DNA from: CAZUCD01 sp964618855
Lineage (GTDB): Bacteria; Sumerlaeota; Sumerlaeia; SLMS01; JANRJK01
DNA length: 20,555 nucleotides
NCBI GenBank assembly: GCA_964618855.1
Contig: CAZUCD010000062.1
Span: 1 to 20,555, forward strand
Direction of reading: 5' to 3'
Position numbers and translations under genes: made by a program. Within the stretch, counting starts at the first letter, position 1. Each line of letters starts with the position of its first letter. Under the pieces are notes generated by a model. It ran no database searches. It had not been told where the DNA came from and saw nothing but the letters and a program-made list of their open reading frames with translations. Below, one piece after another: positions 7,781 through 13,656 of the stretch.

Positions 7781-8685
7781 GCAGCAAGGGCGGGCGCGGA
7801 GCACGGCTGGTCCGTGACGCGGCGACGGGGGCCATGGTGCTGCTCGCCCCCGGTCGGAGCGCGCGCCCCAGCACCTTCATCCCCGGGGCCGTCAACCCCT
7901 TCGCGGAGGGCAACGAGTCCCAGACCCTGCCGGAAACCGCGTGCGTGCGGCGCAGGGGTTCCTGCCCGAATGGCCCGGGCTGGATGGTTCGCATTGTTGG
8001 GAACAAGTTTCCCCTCACGGTCGAGACCCGCGTGGGATCGATGATCGGCGCGCATGAGGTCCTGATCGAGTCCCCCGATCCGGAGCGCGACCTTGCCGAC
8101 CAGTCCGCGCGGCACCTTGCCATGGTCCTCCGGCTCGCGCGGGACCGCATGCGCGAGCTGGAGTCGATGGAGGGCGTGGCGTGGGTGGGCATGTTCCGCA
8201 ATGCAGGTGCCGCGGCGGGCGCGTCCATCGCGCATCCGCACATGCAGATACTGGCGCTGCCGTTCACGCCCCCGCTCGCGGACAGGGCGCCGCAGGGCGC
8301 GCGCCGCACGCGGGGAGTCGCCGGCGTGGTGCTGGAGCGCACCACCCACCATGCGGTGGCGGCGGCAGGCGCCCCGCAGGTCCCCTACGAGTTGCAGGTG
8401 CTGCCGCGTGGGCGCTTGGGGGCGTTCACGCGCGAGTCGGACGCGGGCATCGTGGACCTTGCGCGGCTGCTGCGAAAGTGGCTCCGCGCGATGCGCCGGC
8501 ACCTCGGCAATCCGCCGTACAACCTCGTCTTCGCGCCCGCGCCGGGCCACGGCGGCCGGTGGATGCTGAGGGTCCTGCCCCGGCTCGGGCAGTTCGGCGG
8601 TTTCGAGTTTGCCACGGGAATGTGGGTGAGCTCCGTGACCTCGGAGGAGGCGGCCGCGGCGCTCAGGCGCGCGGCGTCACGCTGA
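7777..8685 (+). CDS. Galactose-1-phosphate uridylyltransferase-like HIT-superfamily protein, CxxC lost
   Basis: 302 aa; the ATG overlaps the kinase stop as ATGA and no Shine-Dalgarno is visible, so translational coupling is likely. GalT landmarks: RLVRDAATGAMVLLAPGRSARPS at the N-terminus, VRIVGNKFPLTV, GAHEVLIESPDPERDL, FRNAGAAAGASIAHPHMQI with the HPH active site at residues 153-155 (H153 is the expected nucleotidyl-accepting histidine), and PYNLVFAPAPG near the end. GalT and ADP-sugar phosphorylase relatives usually have CPFC-GNE where this protein reads NPFAEGNE (N40, A43), so that metal site is absent. It is slightly short for the family. Likely a nucleotidyl-sugar transferase or phosphorylase of unknown substrate; no other Leloir-pathway gene is nearby. 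Its last nine bases overlap the end of the converging phosphatase gene. Confidence 0.85.
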   Translation: MSSKGGRGARLVRDAATGAMVLLAPGRSARPSTFIPGAVNPFAEGNESQTLPETACVRRRGSCPNGPGWMVRIVGNKFPLTVETRVGSMIGAHEVLIESPDPERDLADQSARHLAMVLRLARDRMRELESMEGVAWVGMFRNAGAAAGASIAHPHMQILALPFTPPLADRAPQGARRTRGVAGVVLERTTHHAVAAAGAPQVPYELQVLPRGRLGAFTRESDAGIVDLARLLRKWLRAMRRHLGNPPYNLVFAPAPGHGGRWMLRVLPRLGQFGGFEFATGMWVSSVTSEEAAAALRRAASR

Positions 8686-10539
8686 AAACACGGCGCGGGG
8701 CCTGCGGCACTCGCCGGAGGACTCTCCCGCGGGCCGGGACCGCAGCACCACGAGCGAGACGTCGTCGTCCAGCGCCCGCCCGCGTGCATGCGTCCTCAGT
8801 GCCGCCTGCACCGCCTCGACCACGGCGGCCGCGTCCTCCGCAGGCTTCGAAACGGCTGCGAGGAAACGGTCCATTCCGAACAACTGGCGGTTGGGGTCGT
8901 GGCACTCCCGGATGCCGTCCGAACTGAGCACGATGACGTCCGAAGGGCCGAGCGGGACGATCGGCGACGGCTTGAACTCGAAGGTGTCGAAAACCCCCAG
9001 CGGGGGATTGTTCGCGCGGATGATCCGCGCGCTGCGCACGGAGCCGGAGACATGCACGACGGGCTCGTGTCCGGCGGATGCCAGATGGAGTTGGTGGCGC
9101 TCCAGGTCCACGCACGCCACCGCGCAGGTGAGGAAGTTCCCGTCGCGGAAGTCGCGGGAGAGCAGGCGGTTCAGAACGGTGAGGATGCGCTCGGGCTCGC
9201 GCTCGTGCTCGATGATCGTGCGGAGCATGGCGCGGGCCGTGGCCATGATCAGGCCCGAATCCACGCCGTGGCCGACCGCATCGCCGATCGCGAGGAACAG
9301 GCGGCCATCGCGCTCGACGAAGTCGTAGTAGTCCCCGCTGACCTGCGCCGAGGGGTGGTACCATGCGGCGACGTCGAAGGCGGGGATGTGCGCCGGGGCT
9401 TCCGGCAGCAGGTTGCGCTGAATCTGCGCCGCGACGGCGACGCCCGCGGTCAGCTCGCGCGAGCTCTCGATCTCGTCCATCATCGAGTTGAACTGCTTGG
9501 CGAGCCGCCCAAGCTCGTCGTTGCTCACAACCCCCTCGACGCGCACGCCCTCCCGCCCCTCGGAGACCTCCGACATCGCCTCGTAGAGCTTCCTGACCGG
9601 CCTGTTGATGCGGAAGGTCATGATGATCGCGACAACCATCGCAAGCAGGGTTGAAAGGACGAGGATGCCGAAGAAGATGAGCTTGAGGAGGTAGGTGCGC
9701 GCGAGCAGGCGCTCGCGGGGGAACTCAGCGACGATGGCGGCGCGCGTGAAATCCGCCCCGGCGAGGCGCGCGCGCTCCGGGAGCGAGTCGACGTCCACCG
9801 GCTGGCGCAGGGGGCGCACCGAGAGGATCGGGTCCGTGGCGACGTTGAGGCCGAGCATGGGTGGATTGTCGGCTTCCTGGCGGCGCCTTGAGAGCTCCGC
9901 GATGCCGTCCGCGTCCGCGATGTTCATGACAGTGAACTGCCCGCGTTCGTTGAGCGCGTTGTCGAAGGCGCCGCGGTCCGCCAGGTACGCGTCGAGGTAG
10001 TTGCCCCAATCGAACGGCTTGCCGACGAGCGCCGAGTCCGAGCTGAGCCAGCGGACCCAGCCGTGTGCGGTCGGCACAACCAGCGAGAACTCGAGGATGA
10101 ACTCCGAGAAGTCGCCGTTCTGCGCTAGCGTGTCGAGCTTTTCGCCCGGTTCCATCCTTGCGGGGGCCATGGTGGCGGCGCGGGCGGCGGGAACCGCCTC
10201 CGGCGTCGGTGGCGGGGGGGGGCGCTTGCCGCTCGAGTATGCCGGGGCGCCGTACAGGCGGCGCAGGTCGCGCATCGAGGGATCCGCCACGCGCGCATCC
10301 ACCTCCGGGCCAATGCTCGCCAACACCGAGGGGTCGAAAAACCGGGATGCGGTCTCCGCGGCGGACATCGCCGAATAGACGCGGCTGACATTGAAGACGC
10401 GCCGCTCGACATGGGGCCACGTGTACGCGCCCAGCCCCGCCACAATGGCAAGGATGAGCATGTAGGACCCGAAAAGCTGCACCCAGAACGGGATGAACAG
10501 GCGCCTCTTCGGGCCGGCGCTGGCGGTTCTCTCGGACAT
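8677..10539 (-). CDS. Membrane receptor phosphatase: HAMP + SpoIIE/PP2C domain (RsbU-like)
   Basis: 620 aa from the ATG at 10537-10539. One membrane span at about 14-41, an extracytoplasmic region of about 240 residues with a Pro-rich patch (GKRPPPPPTPEA), a second span at about 283-308, HAMP at about 309-360 (RINRPVRKLYEAMSEVSEG), a linker helix with QIQRNLLP, then the SpoIIE phosphatase. Metal-binding acids are all present: D403 in SGDYYDF, D420 in GDAVGHG, D541 in SSDGIRE and D591-593 in ALDDDVS. Such proteins dephosphorylate an anti-anti-sigma (STAS) protein in response to an outside signal, or act on other phospho-Ser/Thr targets; no STAS or anti-sigma gene is in the window. It starts 17 bases after the stop of the secretion-ATPase fusion, so the two are probably one operon. 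The last codons are antisense to the end of the GalT-like gene. Confidence 0.92.
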   Translation of the reverse strand: MSERTASAGPKRRLFIPFWVQLFGSYMLILAIVAGLGAYTWPHVERRVFNVSRVYSAMSAAETASRFFDPSVLASIGPEVDARVADPSMRDLRRLYGAPAYSSGKRPPPPPTPEAVPAARAATMAPARMEPGEKLDTLAQNGDFSEFILEFSLVVPTAHGWVRWLSSDSALVGKPFDWGNYLDAYLADRGAFDNALNERGQFTVMNIADADGIAELSRRRQEADNPPMLGLNVATDPILSVRPLRQPVDVDSLPERARLAGADFTRAAIVAEFPRERLLARTYLLKLIFFGILVLSTLLAMVVAIIMTFRINRPVRKLYEAMSEVSEGREGVRVEGVVSNDELGRLAKQFNSMMDEIESSRELTAGVAVAAQIQRNLLPEAPAHIPAFDVAAWYHPSAQVSGDYYDFVERDGRLFLAIGDAVGHGVDSGLIMATARAMLRTIIEHEREPERILTVLNRLLSRDFRDGNFLTCAVACVDLERHQLHLASAGHEPVVHVSGSVRSARIIRANNPPLGVFDTFEFKPSPIVPLGPSDVIVLSSDGIRECHDPNRQLFGMDRFLAAVSKPAEDAAAVVEAVQAALRTHARGRALDDDVSLVVLRSRPAGESSGECRRPRAVFSA

Positions 10540-10556
10540 GTTGGCCCGCGTGCAGG

Positions 10557-11057
10557 TCAGCGCGTCACCCGCGCGATCTCCTCCACCGTGGTGAGCCCCT
10601 TCTTGACGAGTTCGATGCCGTGCTGCCGAAGCGTGATCATGCCGGAACGGATGGCGAGGTTCCGGATTTCTACCGTTGTGAGCGTGCCCGATTCAAGGGC
10701 GGCGCGGATTTCGTCCGTCGCGAGCAGCAGCTCGAATAGCCCCGTGCGGCCGAAGTAGCCCGTCTGGTTGCAGAGCTGGCATCCCGCGGCGTTGGCGAAG
10801 TCCACGTTGTCCACGCTGCGAGGGTCGATCTGGAGGCTCGCGAGCTCGTCCGCGGTCGGCTTGCGCATCTTGCGGCAGTCGGGGCACACGAGGCGCCCGA
10901 GCCGCTGCGAGATGATGAGGTTGAGCGAGTCCGCGAACCGGCGCGGGCCGATGCCGAACTCCATCAGGCGCGACATGGCCGCGGCGGAGTCGATCGTGTG
11001 CAGCGTCGAGAACACGAGGTGCCCCGTCGTCGCCGCCTCGATCGCGAACTTGGCCGT
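10557..11057 (-). pseudogene. C-terminal part of GspE/PilB fusion, downstream of in-frame TAA
   Basis: This stretch is in the same frame as the 13133-11058 gene and directly continues it after the stop codon: TAKFAIEAATTGHLVFSTLHT, the expected T2SSE/PilB sequence after GEIRDLE. It contains the His box (GHLVFSTLHT), then ISQRLGRLVCPDC and AAGCQLC, the tetracysteine zinc site of GspE/PilB proteins (C750, C753, C785 and C788 in full-length numbering), and the C-terminal GYFGRTGLFELL and LRQHGIELVKKGLTTVEEI motifs. Without the stop the full protein would be 858 aa. A GTG at 11013-11015 could start a 152-residue product, but no Shine-Dalgarno supports it. It is read here as the tail of one gene, split by mutation or assembly error. 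Confidence 0.8.
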
Positions 11058-13133
11058 TTACGTGTAGCGAAAATAGCCCATCATGATCACCTCCGGGTCC
11101 AGGCGCAGGATAGAGCGCAGGCCGGTGGCGAAGGTGAGTCCCGCCTGCGGGTTCACCTGCATCTGGTTGATGCCGGGGATGCGGAACTCGATCGGGTCCT
11201 CGATCGAGAGGATGTTGCGGTCCTCGTCGCGGATCTTCTGGAGCGCGATGTAGAGCGTCGTCGTCTTGCCGGAGCCCGTCGGCCCGGTGTTCAGGATGAG
11301 CCCGTGCGGCAGCCGGATGCACTTGTCGAAAATCTCCCGCTGGCTGACCGTCATGCCGAGCTTCTTGCCGCTCATCGTGAGCGACCGCACGTCCAGGAGC
11401 CGCAGGGAGAGCTTCTCCCCGTTTGGGCTAGGGGAGGACGCAACGCGCGCGTCGATCTTTGCGTCGTCCACGGTGAACGTGAAGGCGCCGTCCTGCGGGC
11501 GGAGCTTGTCCGCGACGTCGAGGTTGGCGCGCGCCTTCATCGCAGACACGATCGAGTTGGCGAGGGACTTCGGGAACGCGACGAACTCCGTCATGATGCC
11601 GTCGATGCGCAGGCGGATGCGCAGACCATTCTCCTCGGGCTCCGCATGAAGGTCCGACGCGCGCTTGCGCACCGCCTCCGTCAGGATCACCTGGATGATG
11701 CGTTCCATGCGCGTTGTCTTCAGGAACTCATGCAGGCCGACGGCGCCCTTCTCCACGCGCTCCCCCTCCAGCCTCAGGGACTGGCCGAGGTCATCGAGGT
11801 ACTTCTTCGCGTTGTGGACGGGCTGGACCGCCTTCTTGCAATGCGGGCACTGCGAGAAGTTGAGGTCGTCATAGAGGTCCGGGTTGTCGAGCGGCATCTG
11901 GCAGTGCGGGCATGCATGCTGCGGCGCATTGCCGGAGAGCGGGCTCGCATCCTTGAATGCCAGCAGGATCGCGATGGGGCCGAGGAACTTCACCTGCTTG
12001 CGGCGGTTTGCGGCGAAGATGTTTCCCGAACGCTCGAGCACCCTGAGCACGATGTACGGGATGATCCAGAAGACGAGCGCGAACACACCGGCCGGGAGGG
12101 CCCAGCGCCCGATCTGGACCTTCACCTCGGGTGGGATCTCGATGCCTGCGTTCTTGAGCAGGAGTTCCGTCTGGCTCGGCGGGGGCACCGGCGTGGGCTC
12201 GGGGGTCGGCTCCGGGGTTGGGGCCGGCGTCGCGATGACCGCGGGGGTAGGCGTGGCGATCACGCGCTCGGTGGTGAGGCGCACCCCTCCCTGCTCCAGG
12301 TCGGCAAGGGCCTTCGTCGCCTCCGCCTTGACTTGGGCGGTGGCGCTGGCCGACTCGCGGATCGAGCGCAGGGCGAGGATCGCCTCGTCGTACATCTGCG
12401 TCTGGGTGGGCTTTTCCGCCGGCGTCGTAAGGCGCGACGCGCGCTTGATCGCCGTGCGCGCAAACAGGAGCCGCGCCTCCGACTGCGCAGGATCCTCCGC
12501 TGCGAGGATCAGGGAGGCTTCGCGCAGCTTCTCGATCGCCTCGGCAGAGAACGAGTCGCCAACGATGATCGTCCGGGCCTCGGCGAGGAGCCGATTGCCG
12601 CGTGCCCGGGCATGCAGCACTCGGATCGGCGCCTCCTCCACCCCGGCGAGGTTCATCAGGACCCGGCCCGAGTCCGTCAGGATCAGCGACAGCCGCTCCT
12701 CCGCTGGTTGGAACGTCCCCGCCTTCACTTCGCGGTCCGAGGTAGTGTACATGGCGGAGCCGACCTGGAGGATCAGGGCCGCGTGCGGTTCGAGCGCCTT
12801 GGGTTCCGCGGATGCGGAAAGCAGTTCGCGCCAGGCACGGGCCGGGTCCCCCGCAGCAATGGCGGAGGTGGCGTTGGCAATGGCCTGGTCGGTGGCGCCG
12901 GGCTGGACGGCGCGGTCCACGGACTCGACCTGCGACTTCTGCAGCTTGAGGAGCGTCCCGCGCGTCTCGACCGTATAGGTGGCTGCGTCTTCGGAGACGA
13001 CGGTGCCGGTGACGATCGTCCCGTCCTTGAGCTTGATCGTGTCGCCCAATGCAGCCGAGGCGAGCAGCAGGAGCGCGGTGGCTGTGGCAAACCCTCTATC
13101 GAGGGCGGGGAGGCATCGGTTTCGTTGGCTCAT
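11058..13133 (-). CDS. Membrane-anchored GspE/PilB-type secretion ATPase fusion, interrupted at residue 692
   Basis: The chosen ATG at 13131-13133 opens a signal-peptide-like leader (basic residues, then ATATALLLLASAALG). A beta-type domain follows, reading DTIKLKDGTIVTGTVVSED (about 32-75), then a helical region (about 80-285), a Thr/Pro linker of PTP/PEP units (about 291-320), a membrane span at 344-366 and a zinc ribbon with CPHC at 408-411 and 429-432. The T2SSE motor comes last: ASDLHAEP, RLRIDG, Walker A GPTGSGKT with K623, Asp box SIEDPIEFRIPGINQ, and LRLDPEVIMMG. There the family reads GEIRDLE, but this gene reads GYFRYT followed by TAA, ending the product at 691 aa. The remaining motor lies in frame downstream. 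Normal GspE/PilB proteins are cytosolic; here the membrane topology puts about 340 residues outside. Possible roles are assembly of pili or secretion pseudopili, or DNA-uptake machinery. No pilin or GspF is adjacent. Confidence 0.85.
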   Translation of the reverse strand: MSQRNRCLPALDRGFATATALLLLASAALGDTIKLKDGTIVTGTVVSEDAATYTVETRGTLLKLQKSQVESVDRAVQPGATDQAIANATSAIAAGDPARAWRELLSASAEPKALEPHAALILQVGSAMYTTSDREVKAGTFQPAEERLSLILTDSGRVLMNLAGVEEAPIRVLHARARGNRLLAEARTIIVGDSFSAEAIEKLREASLILAAEDPAQSEARLLFARTAIKRASRLTTPAEKPTQTQMYDEAILALRSIRESASATAQVKAEATKALADLEQGGVRLTTERVIATPTPAVIATPAPTPEPTPEPTPVPPPSQTELLLKNAGIEIPPEVKVQIGRWALPAGVFALVFWIIPYIVLRVLERSGNIFAANRRKQVKFLGPIAILLAFKDASPLSGNAPQHACPHCQMPLDNPDLYDDLNFSQCPHCKKAVQPVHNAKKYLDDLGQSLRLEGERVEKGAVGLHEFLKTTRMERIIQVILTEAVRKRASDLHAEPEENGLRIRLRIDGIMTEFVAFPKSLANSIVSAMKARANLDVADKLRPQDGAFTFTVDDAKIDARVASSPSPNGEKLSLRLLDVRSLTMSGKKLGMTVSQREIFDKCIRLPHGLILNTGPTGSGKTTTLYIALQKIRDEDRNILSIEDPIEFRIPGINQMQVNPQAGLTFATGLRSILRLDPEVIMMGYFRYT

Positions 13134-13206
13134 GGTGGTTGAGTGACCACATCCGTGCTTGGCGTGGCAAGACGGGAGGGTTTCGCGACGAACGAAAACA
13201 GTGCCC

Positions 13207-13227
13207 TCCCGCATGGGGCATGCGGGA
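13207..13227 (-). terminator. Stem-loop downstream of tRNA-Glu
   Basis: Perfect 9-bp inverted repeat (13207-13215 with 13219-13227) and a 3-base loop. On the minus strand it lies 43 bases after the tRNA-Glu CCA end and is followed seven bases later by TGTTTTCGTT, a weak U-tract. It is a plausible terminator for the tRNA transcript, placed before the ATPase gene; the loose spacing keeps confidence moderate. Confidence 0.5.
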
Positions 13228-13269
13228 TTGCGGGGCCGATGCTATTGGTGTTCCGCGGGGGATTTTGGG

Positions 13270-13347
13270 TGGTAGTCCCAAGGGGATTCGAACCCCTGTT
13301 TCCGCCGTGAGAGGGCGGCGTCCTGGACCAGGCTAGACGATGAGACC
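13270..13347 (-). tRNA. trnE: tRNA-Glu (anticodon CTC)
   Basis: Cloverleaf on the minus strand. The acceptor GGTCTCA pairs with TGGGACT (two G-T wobbles). The anticodon stem CCGCC/GGCGG encloses CTCTCAC with anticodon CTC. The T arm is AGGGG-TTCGAAT-CCCCT, and ACCA is encoded at the 3' end. It reads GAG codons, which dominate in this GC-rich genome. Twelve bases separate it from tRNA-Gln upstream, so both probably come from one transcript. Confidence 0.95.
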
Positions 13348-13359
13348 ACCGGTGAAAAA

Positions 13360-13435
13360 TGGCTGGGGGGGAAGGATTCGAACCCTCGACCTTCTGATCC
13401 AGAGTCAGACGTGCTACCAGCTGCACCACCCCCCA
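13360..13435 (-). tRNA. trnQ: tRNA-Gln (anticodon CTG)
   Basis: Cloverleaf on the minus strand. The acceptor TGGGGGG pairs with CCCCCCA, giving the U1-A72 pair typical of tRNA-Gln, with discriminator G and encoded CCA. The anticodon stem TCTGA/TCAGA encloses CTCTGGA with anticodon CTG. The T arm is GAGGG-TTCGAAT-CCTTC. It reads CAG codons and is first of a tandem pair with tRNA-Glu. Possible upstream promoter: TTGACG at 13499-13504 (minus strand) without a good -10. Confidence 0.95.
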
Positions 13436-13601
13436 GCAGGGGCCGCCCGGTGCAAGGCACGCGGGCGAGACGGAAAGCGTCTGGATGCCCCCCCCGCGCG
13501 TCAACGGTTTTCCGAAACCCGGCGAGGCAGCAGAAGGGGCGAAGTCGAACCACGGATGCCACGTTGGGGCACGGATGCAGTAGCGGTGTCGACTTGTCGT
13601 C

Positions 13602-13635
13602 TCCCCCGGCACGGCGCACCGCCCGTGCCGGGGGA
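13602..13635 (-). terminator. Strong stem-loop after the lamin-tail protein gene
   Basis: Perfect 13-bp inverted repeat (13602-13614 with 13623-13635) around an 8-base loop, 21 bases downstream of the TAA at 13657-13659. No U-tract follows on the minus strand, so it may be a U-less terminator or a 3'-end stabiliser. The rest of 13436-13656 shows only a 9-base direct repeat, CACGGATGC, at 13551 and 13570. Confidence 0.65.
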
Positions 13636-13656
13636 AGTTGGTTGGACTGCGGGAGG

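Noticed and set aside
12180..12265. GGGGTCGG-like tandem words resembling the intergenic repeats
   Set aside because: Explained by codons of the Thr/Pro-rich linker of the ATPase fusion.
10998..13142. 714-codon open frame on the plus strand
   Set aside because: It is antisense to the ATPase fusion; its Arg/Leu/Val/Asp-rich sequence has no recognisable motif, and such frames are common in GC-rich genes.
13270..13347. tRNA-Glu as a possible integration (att) site
   Set aside because: No duplicated tRNA 3' end, integrase or mobile genes are visible in the window.
13476..13504. TTGACG as a -35 box for the tRNA pair
   Set aside because: The hexamer at the right distance for -10 (GACGCT) is a poor match, so it is not called as a promoter.
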